Below are positions 19,090 to 29,405 of a stretch of DNA of 64,000 nucleotides, in pieces. The notes below the pieces were generated by a model. That model was not told the origin of the DNA. It did not search any database and was given only the letters and a program-made list of their open reading frames with translations. The stretch is from Brenneria izbisi. GTDB taxonomy: Bacteria; Pseudomonadota; Gammaproteobacteria; Enterobacterales; Enterobacteriaceae. The translations under genes were made by a program, and so were the position numbers. Location: assembly GCF_025840185.1 (NCBI RefSeq), contig NZ_JAMPJU010000001.1:62001-126000 (forward strand), in the 5' to 3' direction. How positions within the stretch are numbered: the first letter of the stretch is position 1; every line of letters starts with the position of its first letter.

Positions 19090-20004
19090 ATGTATTACGG
19101 TCTTGACATGGGCGGCACAAAAATCGAATTGGGTGTGTTTGATGCCGAGCTCAACAAAGTATGGCAAAAGCGCGTAAGTACGCCGCGCGACAGTTATGAC
19201 AATTTGCTGAATACGCTGGTATCGCTGGTCAGAGAAGCCGATGCGCAGACCGGGATGGCGGGTCATGTCGGTATCGGTGTGCCGGGCATGCAAACGGGCG
19301 ACAACGGCGAGTTGTTTACCGCCAATTTGCCGGCCACGATGGGACGTCCGCTGGGCGCGGATCTGAGCACGCGCTTGCAGCGCGACATTCGCATCAACAA
19401 CGATGCCAATTGTTTTGTGTTGTCGGAGGCCTGGAATGCCGAATTCCGTTCCTACCCGGTGGTGTTGGGAATGATCCTTGGCACCGGCGTCGGCGGCGGA
19501 CTGGTGGTCAACGGGCGTCCGATTGACGGGCGCAACGGCATCACCGGCGAGTTCGGGCATTTACGGCTGCCGTTAGATGCGCTGGATGTCATTGGCGTCG
19601 ATATTCCGCGTGTGAAGTGCGGCTGCGGTCAGTCCGGTTGTATGGAAAACTATATTTCCGGGCGGGGCTTTGAATGGCTATATTCGCATTTCTATCAGGC
19701 GTCGTTGCCAGCCGTCACCATCATCAGGCACTATCGCGCGGGCGACGAGAACGCGCTGGCGTTTGTCGATCGCTTCATGGATTTACTGGCGGTCTGTTTG
19801 GGCAATTTATTGACTATCTTCGATCCGAACCTGCTGGTGCTGGGGGGCGGGTTATCAAATTTCGACGAGATTTATCAGATATTACCCGCCCGCCTGCCAG
19901 CCCGACTGTTGCCGATCGCCAAACTGCCACGAATAGAAAAAGCGCGACATGGCGATGCTGGCGGCGTTCGCGGCGCGGCTTTGTTACACTTAATGGATAA
20001 TTAG
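19090..20004 (+). CDS. nagK: N-acetyl-D-glucosamine kinase NagK
   Basis: A 304-residue ROK-family kinase that phosphorylates GlcNAc released from the cell wall, complementing NagZ. The ATP-binding DMGGTKIE is at residues 6-13. The sugar-binding [12 protein letters not shown] segment leads to the zinc cluster C177, C179 and C184 (CGCGQSGC). AAGGGGCAG precedes the ATG. It is followed 11 bases later by cobB, as in E. coli. Confidence 0.96.
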   Translation: MYYGLDMGGTKIELGVFDAELNKVWQKRVSTPRDSYDNLLNTLVSLVREADAQTGMAGHVGIGVPGMQTGDNGELFTANLPATMGRPLGADLSTRLQRDIRINNDANCFVLSEAWNAEFRSYPVVLGMILGTGVGGGLVVNGRPIDGRNGITGEFGHLRLPLDALDVIGVDIPRVKCGCGQSGCMENYISGRGFEWLYSHFYQASLPAVTIIRHYRAGDENALAFVDRFMDLLAVCLGNLLTIFDPNLLVLGGGLSNFDEIYQILPARLPARLLPIAKLPRIEKARHGDAGGVRGAALLHLMDN

Positions 20005-20015
20005 CAGGAGCTTAT

Positions 20016-20846
20016 ATGCACACGCATCAACGATTAGGACGTTTTCACAAAGGGAAGCGGATGCGTCAGCAGCGCCTGCGCGCACGTATTTTTCACCGGG
20101 ATTATATGGCGGCGAGCGAAGTGAAAAAACCACGCGTTGTTGTGTTGACCGGGGCGGGTATTTCCGCCGAATCAGGCATCCGTACGTTTCGTGCGGCCGA
20201 TGGCCTATGGGAAGAACATCGGGTTGAAGACGTCGCCACACCGGAAGGATTCGAGCGCGATCCGCAACGGGTGCAGGCATTTTACAATGCGCGTCGGCGC
20301 CAGCTACAGCAACCGGAGATTGTGCCGAATGCGGCGCATCTGGCATTGGCTAATATGGAAGCCCTGCTGGGCGATAACTTTCTGTTGATTACGCAAAATA
20401 TCGATAACCTGCATGAACGCGCCGGGAGTCAGCGTGTGATCCATATGCACGGTGAATTGCTGAAAGCGCGTTGTTGCCAGAGCGGGCAGGTGGTTGACTG
20501 GAGCGGCGATCTCACGGCGGACGAACGCTGCCACTGCTGTCAGTTTCCTGCGCCTTTGCGTCCGCATATCGTATGGTTTGGCGAAATGCCGCTGTACATG
20601 GACAAAATTTATCAGGCGCTGTCACAGGCGGATTACTTTATCGCCATCGGCACATCCGGCCATGTTTATCCCGCCGCGGGCTTTGTGCATGAGGCTCATG
20701 CGCACGGCGCCTATACGCTGGAACTGAACCTTGAACCGAGCCAGGTGGAAAGCCAGTTTGACGAAAAAATCTACGGCCCGGCCAGTGTGGTGGTGCCTGA
20801 GTTCGTCGGGGGCTGGCTGACACGGCGCAACAGCATCAAGTTTTAA
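20016..20846 (+). CDS. cobB: NAD-dependent protein deacylase CobB (sirtuin)
   Basis: Removes acetyl and succinyl groups from protein lysines using NAD+, for example reactivating acetyl-CoA synthetase. The 276-residue protein has the Sir2 motif [13 protein letters not shown] (46-58), [18 protein letters not shown] and four zinc-type Cys (RCCQSG, CHCCQF). The basic N-terminal extension of about 40 residues corresponds to the long E. coli isoform. AGGAGC lies just before the ATG. It is the last gene of the segment that follows the E. coli 25-minute order. Confidence 0.96.
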   Translation: MHTHQRLGRFHKGKRMRQQRLRARIFHRDYMAASEVKKPRVVVLTGAGISAESGIRTFRAADGLWEEHRVEDVATPEGFERDPQRVQAFYNARRRQLQQPEIVPNAAHLALANMEALLGDNFLLITQNIDNLHERAGSQRVIHMHGELLKARCCQSGQVVDWSGDLTADERCHCCQFPAPLRPHIVWFGEMPLYMDKIYQALSQADYFIAIGTSGHVYPAAGFVHEAHAHGAYTLELNLEPSQVESQFDEKIYGPASVVVPEFVGGWLTRRNSIKF

Positions 20847-21235
20847 TCGTTCGGGTTGGCTGGCCGGGCGATTTTTCGTCGTGTCGTAAACCGTCGTCAT
20901 GGCACTCATTGACCTGATCGAAAGGCAAGGTAGCGGAGTGATTAAAGAAACAAAATTCACTCTCGCGGCAGTAGCCATGCCTTTCTGCTGGCGTCGTGGG
21001 TTTCGATGGCGAATGCGCGGCCCATGTCATGAATTGTCGCAAAATGGTCAACATAGCGTTACCCTCGCGCAGCGTGGAAAACAGGTATTATTCGCACTTT
21101 TTAAGCGTAGCCGATATCTGACGGTTCGCCGAAAGATCAATAGCAGATCATGTTTCATAACAGATCATGTACTGATAATCCGTGCCGTACCGAACTCTGC
21201 ATCGGTATTCGGCGCGGTTGTTTTATTGCTGGTGG
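20847..21235. other. Intergenic junction between cobB and btuC
   Basis: These 389 bases separate genes that lie far apart in E. coli (cobB near 25 min, btuC near 38 min). A 121-codon frame at 20899-21264 has no recognisable family and a basic, low-complexity look. I saw no B12-box motif of a cobalamin riboswitch and no clear terminator. This is most likely a rearrangement junction with decayed sequence plus the btuC promoter. Confidence 0.55.
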
Positions 21236-22240
21236 ATGATGCGACCATTAAATCCGGGGTATAGCCAATTAACACGACAACAGCGCCTTCAGGATCGCTG
21301 GCGGCTGGTTATTCTGTTGTCTGTGACCATCGGGATCATGATTGTCAGCCTTTGTGCCGGGGATCGCTGGATTTGGCCGATCGCCTGGCTGGATGATGAG
21401 CAGCGGATTTTTATCTGGCAATTGCGTTTGCCCAGAACGCTGGCGGTGATGCTGGTTGGCGCGAGTCTGGCGATGGCGGGCGCGGTGATGCAGGCGATAT
21501 TCGATAATCCGCTGGCGGAGCCTGGCTTATTGGGCGTCGCCAATGGCGCGGGGGTCGCGCTGGTGCTGACGGTATTGCTGGGGCGGGGACAGTTGCCGGT
21601 CTGGATGCTAAGTCTGAGCGCCATTGCCGGTGCATTACTCATCACCTTTCTGCTGCTGCGCTTTGCGCGTCTGCATATTTCTAATGCCCGTCTGTTATTG
21701 ATTGGTGTGGCGCTGGGCATTATCTGTAGCGCCATTATGACCTGGGCGGTCTATTTCAGTACCAGTCTGGATTTACGCCAACTGATGTACTGGATGATGG
21801 GCGGATTCAGCGGCATCGACTGGCGTCATGGCTGGCTGATTGCGGCGCTTTTCCCTTTTCTGGCGTGGCTGAGCCGACAAGGGGCGGTGCTCAACTGGTT
21901 GGCATTAGGCGAAATACAGGCGCGCCAGTTAGGGGTTTCCGTCTATCGTTGGCGCAATATTCTGGTGTTGATTATTGGCGCGTTGGTGGGGTTGAGCGTC
22001 GCGCTGGCGGGCGTTATCGGCTTTGTCGGCTTGATTATTCCGCATATGCTGCGTCTGCGTGGTTTGACCGATCATCGTTACCTGCTGACCGGCTGCGCAC
22101 TGGCTGGCGGGGCGATATTGATGCTGGCGGATGCGCTGGCGCGTATCGCGCTGGTTTCCGCAGAGTTGCCGATTGGGGTGGTTACCGCTACGCTGGGATC
22201 GCCGTGGTTTATTTGGTTGCTGTTACGGAACCGGCTTTAG
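21236..22240 (+). CDS. btuC: Vitamin B12 ABC permease BtuC
   Basis: An inner-membrane permease of the FecCD/BtuC family with about ten helices that moves cobalamin delivered by BtuF. Conserved blocks are [50 protein letters not shown] and [12 protein letters not shown]. The start could be ATG 21236 or 21239 (MMRPLNPG); neither has a strong ribosome site. An upstream ATG at 21182 would add 18 residues. It is followed by btuE and btuD; btuF and btuB are elsewhere. Confidence 0.94.
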   Translation: MMRPLNPGYSQLTRQQRLQDRWRLVILLSVTIGIMIVSLCAGDRWIWPIAWLDDEQRIFIWQLRLPRTLAVMLVGASLAMAGAVMQAIFDNPLAEPGLLGVANGAGVALVLTVLLGRGQLPVWMLSLSAIAGALLITFLLLRFARLHISNARLLLIGVALGIICSAIMTWAVYFSTSLDLRQLMYWMMGGFSGIDWRHGWLIAALFPFLAWLSRQGAVLNWLALGEIQARQLGVSVYRWRNILVLIIGALVGLSVALAGVIGFVGLIIPHMLRLRGLTDHRYLLTGCALAGGAILMLADALARIALVSAELPIGVVTATLGSPWFIWLLLRNRL

Positions 22241-22296
22241 TCCCGTGTACCGAACAGCCTGACGGCGTTGATGCATCACAGGATAAAAGGATCAAG

Positions 22297-22851
22297 ATGA
22301 TGAGTAACGAAATCTATACTATTCCGCTCAAAACGATCACTGGGGAAGAAACCACGCTTGAAGCCTATCAAGGCAAGGTCGCGTTAATCGTCAATGTTGC
22401 TTCGCAATGTGGTTTGACCAAGCAATATGACGCACTGGAAAAGATTTACGAAACCTACCGTGATCAGGGGTTTGTGGTGCTGGGGTTCCCCTCGAATGAA
22501 TTTGCCGGGCAAGAGCCTGGCAGCGACGAAGAGATTCAGGCGTTTTGCCGCGCGACGTTTGGCGTACAATTCCCCATGTTCAGCAAAATCGAAGTCAACG
22601 GCGCCAACCGCCATCCGTTGTATCAGGTATTAATCCGCGAACAACCCAAAGCAACCGGTTCGATGTTGAGCGGTTTTTATGCCCGCCTGGTTAATAAAGG
22701 CCGCAAACCTGCTCATCCAGAAGATATTTTATGGAATTTTGAAAAATTCCTGATCAATCGTCAGGGGCAGGTTATTCAGCGTTTCTCACCCGACCTGACG
22801 CCTGATGATGCAACCATCATCAAAGCGATAGAAGAGGCGTTGGCAAAGTAA
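22297..22851 (+). CDS. btuE: Glutathione/thioredoxin peroxidase BtuE
   Basis: A 184-residue GPx-family peroxidase. The catalytic Cys38 lies in NVASQCGLT, with Gln in the FPSNEFAGQEPG block and the Trp of ILWNFEKFL. Despite its name it is not needed for B12 import; in E. coli it reduces peroxides. There are two adjacent ATGs (22297, 22300) after AAAAGGATC. The stop abuts the TTG start of btuD, so the three btu genes are one operon. Confidence 0.95.
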   Translation: MMSNEIYTIPLKTITGEETTLEAYQGKVALIVNVASQCGLTKQYDALEKIYETYRDQGFVVLGFPSNEFAGQEPGSDEEIQAFCRATFGVQFPMFSKIEVNGANRHPLYQVLIREQPKATGSMLSGFYARLVNKGRKPAHPEDILWNFEKFLINRQGQVIQRFSPDLTPDDATIIKAIEEALAK

Positions 22852-23685
22852 TTGGCACGGAAAGAAGCGCCGTTATTACGATTGCGACAGGTTGGCGCGC
22901 TGACGCGCCTTTCTGCGGTTGATGCCGAATGCGCCGCAGGTGAATTGCTGCATATTATCGGGCCGAATGGCGCCGGTAAAAGTACGTTGCTGGCGCGGGT
23001 GGCCGGATTGCTGGCCGGCGAAGGCGAGATCGACCTGTACGGTTTGCCGCTTGCGCGGTTGTCCGCTCAGGATCTGGCGCTTCAGCGCGCTTATCTGGCG
23101 CAACAACAACCGCCAATGGCGCTGATGCCGGTATTTCAGTATTTGCGCCTGCACCAACCGCCAACCGCCAGCGCCGCGCGTGTCGAGGAAGTGGTGCATT
23201 TTCTTGTGGAACGGCTGGCGCTGGTTGATAAGCTGGCCCGCCCGTTAACCCGGCTCTCCGGCGGCGAGTGGCAGCGGGTTCGGCTGACCGCGGCGCTATT
23301 GCAGATTTGGCCGACGCTGAATCCGCATGCCCGCTTGCTATTGCTGGATGAGCCGGCCAATAGTCTGGACGTTGCTCAGCAGGTGGCGCTGGATGAACTA
23401 TTGCAACAACTTTGCCAGGCCGGTATCACGGTTATTCTTTGCGCCCACGATCTGAATCACAGTCTTCACCATGCCGATCGCGTCTGGTTGCTCGCCGCCG
23501 GACGGCTTATTGCGCAGGGAACGGCGGAGGAGGTGATGGCGCCCGCATTGTTATCGCCGGTATTTGGCGTGAGTTTTCAGCGCCACGTTGTCGATGGTCG
23601 TCACTGGATTATCCCGCACGGCGCATGCTCAAAATCGGAACAATCGTCTTTACTTGCCAGTTATCCCCGTTCAACGCTAAATTAA
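22852..23685 (+). CDS. btuD: Vitamin B12 ABC transporter ATPase BtuD
   Basis: A 277-residue ATPase of BtuCDF. Walker A is GPNGAGKST (37-45), the signature is LSGGEWQRVRL, Walker B is LLLLDEPANSLD and the switch is CAHDLNH. The start appears to be TTG, immediately after the btuE stop; no in-frame ATG is nearby. The C-terminus runs about 24 residues past the E. coli end (HGACSKSEQS and onward). That tail has no homology I recognise and may come from loss of the original stop. Confidence 0.93.
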   Translation: MARKEAPLLRLRQVGALTRLSAVDAECAAGELLHIIGPNGAGKSTLLARVAGLLAGEGEIDLYGLPLARLSAQDLALQRAYLAQQQPPMALMPVFQYLRLHQPPTASAARVEEVVHFLVERLALVDKLARPLTRLSGGEWQRVRLTAALLQIWPTLNPHARLLLLDEPANSLDVAQQVALDELLQQLCQAGITVILCAHDLNHSLHHADRVWLLAAGRLIAQGTAEEVMAPALLSPVFGVSFQRHVVDGRHWIIPHGACSKSEQSSLLASYPRSTLN

Positions 23686-23757
23686 GCAAATATATCATTC
23701 TGATAGCTAACACTTGCCGGATGTGATCGGCATCGGCGGTTTTTTCAGGTAACGAGC

Positions 23758-24228
23758 ATGATACGGTTAAGACATCTGTTGATATTGGCAAGCCTGATCG
23801 TGGTGGGGTGCAGCAGTCATAAAAGCCCGCCGCCAAACGCACGTCTGAGTGATCCCATTATGGTGATCGCGCAGTTAAACGATCAACTCAGTGAATGGTA
23901 TCGAACGCCTTATCGTTATGGCGGTTTGGATCGCAATGGCGTGGATTGTTCTGGTTTTGTTTACCGGACGTTCCGCGATCGGTTTGGCCTGCAATTACCA
24001 CGTACCACAGAAGCGCAGACCGAACTGGGTGAGCGGGTCGATCGTGACAGCCTGTTGCCAGGCGATCTGGTTTTTTTCAAAACCGGCAGCCGCGGCAGCG
24101 GATTGCATGTGGGCATTTACGATAAAGACGATCAATTTATTCATGCTTCCACCAGTCAGGGCGTCATTCGTTCATCGCTGGATAATGTTTACTGGAAACG
24201 GGCATACTGGCAGGCTCGCCGTATCTGA
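23758..24228 (+). CDS. nlpC: NlpC/P60 lipoprotein peptidase
   Basis: A 156-residue lipoprotein (lipobox VVGC, Cys18) with an NlpC/P60 cysteine peptidase domain. The catalytic triad is readable as Cys64 in GVDCSGFV, His117 in GLHVGIY and His129 in FIHAST. It probably cleaves peptidoglycan stem peptides in the periplasm. The position after btuD is the same as in E. coli. Confidence 0.94.
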   Translation: MIRLRHLLILASLIVVGCSSHKSPPPNARLSDPIMVIAQLNDQLSEWYRTPYRYGGLDRNGVDCSGFVYRTFRDRFGLQLPRTTEAQTELGERVDRDSLLPGDLVFFKTGSRGSGLHVGIYDKDDQFIHASTSQGVIRSSLDNVYWKRAYWQARRI

Positions 24229-24380
24229 TTTTATGCTTACCTGATTTTGCCCAGGTTATTTTTTCGGGGCTGATAACAAAGTTAATAATTAATCAGAAAG
24301 TGGAGAAGAGGCTTTTTTTACTCTATAACGTAATAGCGATATGTTTAATCGTTGAGCTATCCGTTGGTTCTTCTTTTTTA

Positions 24381-24398
24381 AATCACGGGAACGTGATT
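24381..24398. repeat. Short inverted repeat upstream of ydiV
   Basis: AATCACG-GGAA-CGTGATT is a perfect 7-bp repeat about 100 bases before ydiV, in an AT-rich gap. It may be a regulator site or a small hairpin. Nothing else is recognised in 24229-24499. Confidence 0.45.
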
Positions 24399-24499
24399 AT
24401 CGCCATTCACTGTTTCTATTGTTGGCTGACATCCAAAAGTCATAATAGATATCAATAAATTACCGCCACATTACGATCATTTTACGTTGACAATATTCT

Positions 24500-25222
24500 A
24501 TGATTATTCATCTGGACGTCGATTATGTCAGTGACTATGTTTTCTGGCCGGTTTATCGCCTGGACGGTCGGCTTATTGCTGTTGAAATGGTAAGTAGATT
24601 TAATGGTTTTTCAGGTAATTTGAGTATGCCGTCAGATATTCTTTTTACTTTATTAAATAAAGAACAACGATATGATTTTATTAATGAACATATTTTATTT
24701 ATTGAAGATAAAGCCAGTTGGTTTAGCGAAAATAACATTCTTTTAGTGCTACGAACTGATTATGAAATAGCAGATTTATTTATGCAATCCGCGAAGCTTT
24801 GTGATTCACTGAGACGCTTTGGCTTCGTTCGATTGGCGATCAATGAGGATTTCCCTGGTTTATCACAAGGAAGAGAGAACGCGGTGATAGTCAGGATGAG
24901 TCAGACATTTAATCTCTGGTTGGATAACTTCGGTGGCGGAAAAAGTAATCTAAAGTCGTTGCATGATGGGTTACTGAGCGGCGTTAAAATGGATCAACAT
25001 TTTGTGGAGCATTTATTATCACGTTCCCCTAATACGCTTATCATAGAACCCTTGTTACGTAATATTAAGTCCTATTATCAAGGCGTAATGATTATCGTCA
25101 AAGGCATCAACACCGCTGGATATTTTCATAACGTTAAACAGTTAAATATTGATGCCGTACAAGGTGACTTATGGCCCGCGGTTCACTTTGATGAATTGAA
25201 AAAACAGATCAAACTGCCCTGA
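24500..25222 (+). CDS. ydiV: YdiV/RflP-type degenerate EAL protein
   Basis: A 240-residue single-domain EAL-like protein. Where active phosphodiesterases have the EAL motif this one reads AVEMVSRF, so c-di-GMP hydrolysis is not expected. Other blocks match YdiV (LAINEDFPGLSQG, NFGGGKSNLKSLHDGL, DAVQGDLWPAV). YdiV binds FlhD and targets FlhD4C2 for ClpXP, repressing flagella in poor nutrients. The gene is AT-richer than its neighbours. Its order nlpC-ydiV-selO equals that of E. coli. Confidence 0.88.
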   Translation: MIIHLDVDYVSDYVFWPVYRLDGRLIAVEMVSRFNGFSGNLSMPSDILFTLLNKEQRYDFINEHILFIEDKASWFSENNILLVLRTDYEIADLFMQSAKLCDSLRRFGFVRLAINEDFPGLSQGRENAVIVRMSQTFNLWLDNFGGGKSNLKSLHDGLLSGVKMDQHFVEHLLSRSPNTLIIEPLLRNIKSYYQGVMIIVKGINTAGYFHNVKQLNIDAVQGDLWPAVHFDELKKQIKLP

Positions 25223-25330
25223 TTTCTCTCCGCTGGCTTTACATAAAACGCGATTGGCGAATACCCTTAATTTCTCTCCGTGTTAATTCTCCTGCCTGCA
25301 CTCTACACTTTCAATTACAGGAGAAAAAAT

Positions 25331-26782
25331 ATGTCGCAAATGCCACAGTTCGTTAATCATTACTTTCAGCAGTTGCCAGGGTTTTACACTGCGCTAAAAC
25401 CCACGCCGCTTCAGGGCGCCCGTTTGATTTATCACAGCACCGGGCTGGCAAATGAACTGGGGCTCTCTCCGGCCTGGTTTACGCCGGAGAAGCAGGCTAT
25501 CTGGAGTGGAGAAACGCTACTGCCGGGGATGGCGCCGCTGGCGCAGGTTTATAGCGGACATCAGTTCGGCCTGTGGGCCGGACAGTTAGGCGATGGGCGC
25601 GGCATTCTGCTTGGTGAACAACAACTGGCTGATGGCCGCACGCTGGACTGGCATCTCAAGGGCGCCGGACTGACCCCTTATTCGCGTATGGGTGATGGAC
25701 GCGCAGTATTACGCTCCGTTATCCGCGAATTTCTGGCGTCTGAGGCCATGCACCATTTGGGTATTCCGACGACGCGCGCGCTGACCATCGTCACCAGCGA
25801 ACAACGCGTGCAGCGAGAGCGGGAAGAACCGGGCGCGATGTTGATGCGCGTGGCGGAAAGTCATGTGCGTTTCGGACATTTCGAGCATTTTTATTATCGC
25901 CGGGAACCGGAAAAGGTGCGCCAGTTGGCGGATTATGTCATCGCCCGTCATTGGCCTGCGTGGAAGGATGATGGGCAGCGATACGCCCTGTGGTTCGGCG
26001 ATGTCGTCGAACGAACCGCGCGCCTGATAGCGCATTGGCAGACGGTCGGTTTTGCGCACGGCGTTATGAATACGGACAACATGTCGATCCTGGGTTTGAC
26101 GATAGACTACGGCCCTTATGGTTTTCTGGATGACTATCAGCCGGATTATATCTGCAACCATTCTGATCATCAGGGACGTTATGCTTTCGACAATCAGCCA
26201 GCCGTCGGGCTGTGGAACCTTCAGCGTCTGGCTCAGGCGCTGTCCGGGTTAATGAGCGTCGATGCGCTGGAGCAGGCATTGGCGCGCTATGAACCCGCGC
26301 TGATGCGACAGTATGGTTCGCTGATGCGCGCTAAGCTGGGGTTGTTTACCGCCGACAGTCAGGATAACGACATTCTGGTCGGGTTGTTGCGTTTGCTGCA
26401 ACAGGAGCGGCGCGACTATACCCGCACCTTCCGCTTATTGGCGGAAAGTGAGAAGCATGCGGCGCTTTCGCCTTTGCGTGATGAGTTTATCGATCGTCAG
26501 GCGTTTGATCACTGGTTTAGCCGTTATCGCACACGGTTGATGCGGGAAGAACAGGATGACGCCGAGCGACGGCAACGCATGAAGGCGGCTAATCCGCAAT
26601 ATATTCTGCGCAACTATCTGGCGCAGAACGCCATCGACCGGGCGGAAAAAGACGATATCAGCGTACTGGCGCGTTTGCATCAGGCGTTGTGCCATCCGTA
26701 TGACGATTTGCCTGAGATGGACGATCTGGCGGCGTTACCGCCAGCGTGGGGTAAGCATCTGATCGTCTCTTGCTCCAGTTGA
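25331..26782 (+). CDS. selO: Protein AMPylase SelO (YdiU)
   Basis: A 483-residue pseudokinase-fold enzyme that transfers AMP to Ser/Thr/Tyr of redox proteins under oxidative stress. Visible motifs are [33 protein letters not shown] and the metal site [12 protein letters not shown]. The C-terminus ends VSCSS; the Cys is at the position occupied by selenocysteine in some relatives. The ATG at 25331 follows AGGAG. It is convergent with hmuV, with only 10 bases between stops. Confidence 0.95.
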   Translation: MSQMPQFVNHYFQQLPGFYTALKPTPLQGARLIYHSTGLANELGLSPAWFTPEKQAIWSGETLLPGMAPLAQVYSGHQFGLWAGQLGDGRGILLGEQQLADGRTLDWHLKGAGLTPYSRMGDGRAVLRSVIREFLASEAMHHLGIPTTRALTIVTSEQRVQREREEPGAMLMRVAESHVRFGHFEHFYYRREPEKVRQLADYVIARHWPAWKDDGQRYALWFGDVVERTARLIAHWQTVGFAHGVMNTDNMSILGLTIDYGPYGFLDDYQPDYICNHSDHQGRYAFDNQPAVGLWNLQRLAQALSGLMSVDALEQALARYEPALMRQYGSLMRAKLGLFTADSQDNDILVGLLRLLQQERRDYTRTFRLLAESEKHAALSPLRDEFIDRQAFDHWFSRYRTRLMREEQDDAERRQRMKAANPQYILRNYLAQNAIDRAEKDDISVLARLHQALCHPYDDLPEMDDLAALPPAWGKHLIVSCSS

Positions 26783-26792
26783 AACTGACCGC

Positions 26793-27593
26793 TTACCGGC
26801 GCAGGTAAACCTGCGGGATGGGGTATTCCGGGTGCGGGCTGACGTTAAGATCGGCCTGATACCAGCGGGTGAGCACATCGGCTTGCAGTACCTGTTCCGG
26901 CGTGCCTTGCGCCACCAACTGACCTTCATGCAGCAGCAGAATTCTGTCGGCGTACAGTGCGGCCAGATTAAGATCGTGCAGGACACAGCACACCGCCAGC
27001 GGCTGCTGACGCGTCAGTTGTTTCAACAGACGCAACAGATGCTGCTGATGATACAAATCCAGCGCCGACGTAGGTTCATCCAGAAACAACCAGCCGGGCG
27101 TCGGCTGCGGGTGCCAGAGTTGCGCCAGCACGCGGGCCAATTGAACGCGTTGTTGTTCGCCGCCGGACAGATGCCGGTAATCCCTGTCGGCCAACGCCAG
27201 ACAGCCGGTCTGTTCCATCACCTGCCTGGCCACAGCCTCGTGGTGCTGAGCGCGACCATGCGGCGAGCGTCCCATTAACACCACATCCTGCGCGCTGAAG
27301 GCAAATTCCATGCCGCTGTGCTGACGCATCACCGCGCGGGTTTTCGCCAGCGCATTAGGTTGCCATTGGGCAAAGGATTTGCCCGCCAACAGGCACTCGC
27401 CCTGTTGCGGCGTCAAATAACCGGTCAATAGCCGCAATAGTGTCGATTTTCCCGCCCCGTTGGGGCCGATAATCGCCACGATTTCACCGCAGTCAACCTC
27501 AAGCGAAACATCCTTGATAAGATAACGAACATCTGTGTGAAAACGGAGGCGGCGAGCAATCAGCGACGTTTGGAGAGCAGTAGCGTCAGGCAT
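26793..27593 (-). CDS. hmuV: Heme ABC transporter ATPase HmuV
   Basis: A 266-residue ATPase energising heme import from the periplasm. Walker A is GPNGAGKST (43-51), the signature is [18 protein letters not shown], Walker B is [12 protein letters not shown] and the switch is VLHDLN. The start MPDATALQ at 27593 overlaps the hmuU stop by eight bases. An ATG eight codons upstream is less likely. It is the last gene of hmuSTUV. Confidence 0.94.
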   Translation of the reverse strand: MPDATALQTSLIARRLRFHTDVRYLIKDVSLEVDCGEIVAIIGPNGAGKSTLLRLLTGYLTPQQGECLLAGKSFAQWQPNALAKTRAVMRQHSGMEFAFSAQDVVLMGRSPHGRAQHHEAVARQVMEQTGCLALADRDYRHLSGGEQQRVQLARVLAQLWHPQPTPGWLFLDEPTSALDLYHQQHLLRLLKQLTRQQPLAVCCVLHDLNLAALYADRILLLHEGQLVAQGTPEQVLQADVLTRWYQADLNVSPHPEYPIPQVYLRR

Positions 27594-28590
27594 TGCCGCG
27601 TCCTTTATGCTGAACAATCAACCATAAGAAGTAGGGGCCGCCGATCAGACTGCTCAACAAGCCAACGGGTAATTCCGCCGGTGACAGTATCGTGCGAGCC
27701 AGCGTATCGGCCACCAGCAACAGACAGGCTCCGCCTAAGGCGGAACCCGGTATCAGCCAGCGGTGATCGGCGCCCAAATGCATGCGGATCAGATGCGGGA
27801 TAATCAATCCGATAAAACTGATAACGCCGCTGACGGCAACGGCGACGCCGACCAGCAGAGAGCTTAGCAACAGCAAACTGTGTTTGGCGCGCTTCACGTT
27901 GACGCCGAGGTAATGAGCTTCCTCATCGCCCAACTGTAACAGATTTAACAGTCGCGCCTGATACAGCGTAATGATAATGGCCGGGATCACCAACGAGCCG
28001 GCGATGAGCAGCATCGGCCATTGCGCCTGCCCCAGACTGCCCATGCCCCACAGCGAGAACTGACGCAACTGTTGATCGGTGCTGATGTAAGTCAGGATAC
28101 CAATGGCGGCGATGCATAACGCGTTCAGCGCGATACCCGCCAGCAATAGCCGCGTGACACCGCCCTGTTCGCAACGATTAAGCATGAAAATGATCACGGT
28201 GATCGCCAGACTACCGGCAAAAGCGGCCAGCATTGGGCTGTAAAGCGCCAGCAGCGGAGGCAAACTCAGCGGCAGCACGATGGTCAGCGCCACACACAAC
28301 GCCGCGCCGCTACTGATCCCCAGCAGGCCGGGATCGGCCAACGGGTTACGAAACAATCCCTGCATGATGGCCCCGGAACAGGCCAGCGCCGCGCCGACCA
28401 GTACAGCCAGCAAGACGCGGGGAAGGCGAATATTCAGCCAGATATGCCAGAGCGGATCGTTATATGGCGTTTGCCATAGCATTTTAAACGACAGCGTCAG
28501 CGCGCCCAGATTCGACGCGCCGACCATCAGTATCAACAGCAACAGCAATAACGCGGCCAGCCAATAGCGGGGATGAAACCGGCGAATCAT
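27586..28590 (-). CDS. hmuU: Heme ABC transporter permease HmuU
   Basis: A 334-residue FecCD/BtuC-family permease with about ten helices. Conserved blocks are [60 protein letters not shown] and [19 protein letters not shown]. It receives heme from HmuT. It overlaps hmuT by four bases (ATGA) and hmuV by eight. Confidence 0.95.
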   Translation of the reverse strand: MIRRFHPRYWLAALLLLLLILMVGASNLGALTLSFKMLWQTPYNDPLWHIWLNIRLPRVLLAVLVGAALACSGAIMQGLFRNPLADPGLLGISSGAALCVALTIVLPLSLPPLLALYSPMLAAFAGSLAITVIIFMLNRCEQGGVTRLLLAGIALNALCIAAIGILTYISTDQQLRQFSLWGMGSLGQAQWPMLLIAGSLVIPAIIITLYQARLLNLLQLGDEEAHYLGVNVKRAKHSLLLLSSLLVGVAVAVSGVISFIGLIIPHLIRMHLGADHRWLIPGSALGGACLLLVADTLARTILSPAELPVGLLSSLIGGPYFLWLIVQHKGRGNA

Positions 28591-29405
28591 TTAATTTTTT
28601 CTGCGGTCTGACGCAATTTCGCCATTAATGCCGGCGTATCCAGCGTAAAGCCCAGCATCGCCATATCATCGACGACTAGCAGACGATTGTTTTTACCCGC
28701 AGGCGTCAGCGCCAGTCCGGGCAGTTTCCAGACTTGCGCTTCGCCGCCCAGACTTTTCAGCCCCTGAGACGAGATCAAAATCAGATCCGGCGCACTGGCG
28801 ATCACGCCTTCCTGCGACAGCGGTTGATAACGTTCGACGTTTTGCATGGCGTTTTTCAGGCCGACGCTGCGAATAATGGTATCCGCTGGCGTGTTCTTTC
28901 CGGCTGCCATCGCCGTCATACCGCCGTGGCTGAGAACGAACAGGACATTAACCGGCAACGGCGTCTTTGCGACGGCGGCCAGTTGTTGCTGGTAGTTTTC
29001 CGCCAGCTTTTTGCCCTCGGCATCCTTGTGCAACGCCTGTGAAATAACGCTGATTTTTTGCGGTACGGTTTCCAGCGCGGGGGCAGCCGGCACTTGGATA
29101 ACCTGCGTGCCGCTATCCGCAACCTGCTGTAAAACCCGTGACGGTTGAGACAGTTCGCTGGCAAGCACCAGCGACGGCTTCATAGCCAGAATCCCTTCAG
29201 TATTGAGCTGGCGCAGGTAACCGACATCCGGCAAGGCGGTGGCGGCTGCGGGGTGCAGACTGGTGCTGTCGCGCGCCACCAGATTTTGCTCCGCGCCCAG
29301 CGCATAAATAATCTCGGTGACATCCCCGCCGATGGATACCAGCCGTTCGGCGGCGAACGTACTCAGCGGTAGCGCGATTAATAACGGAAATAACCAGTTT
29401 TTCAT
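28587..29405 (-). CDS. hmuT: Periplasmic heme-binding protein HmuT
   Basis: A 272-residue substrate-binding protein of the cobalamin/heme cluster. The signal peptide is [19 protein letters not shown]. The mature start [18 protein letters not shown] is typical of HmuT/PhuT, and DVGYLRQL contains the Tyr expected as axial heme ligand. The start overlaps the hmuS stop. Confidence 0.93.
   Translation of the reverse strand: MKNWLFPLLIALPLSTFAAERLVSIGGDVTEIIYALGAEQNLVARDSTSLHPAAATALPDVGYLRQLNTEGILAMKPSLVLASELSQPSRVLQQVADSGTQVIQVPAAPALETVPQKISVISQALHKDAEGKKLAENYQQQLAAVAKTPLPVNVLFVLSHGGMTAMAAGKNTPADTIIRSVGLKNAMQNVERYQPLSQEGVIASAPDLILISSQGLKSLGGEAQVWKLPGLALTPAGKNNRLLVVDDMAMLGFTLDTPALMAKLRQTAEKIK

Noticed and set aside
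20847-21235. Possible cobalamin riboswitch before btuC
   Set aside because: I looked for a B12-box-like segment and paired arms and found none.
20899-21264. 121-codon frame in the cobB-btuC gap
   Set aside because: No family resemblance, no ribosome site, and it runs into btuC; treated as non-coding junction.
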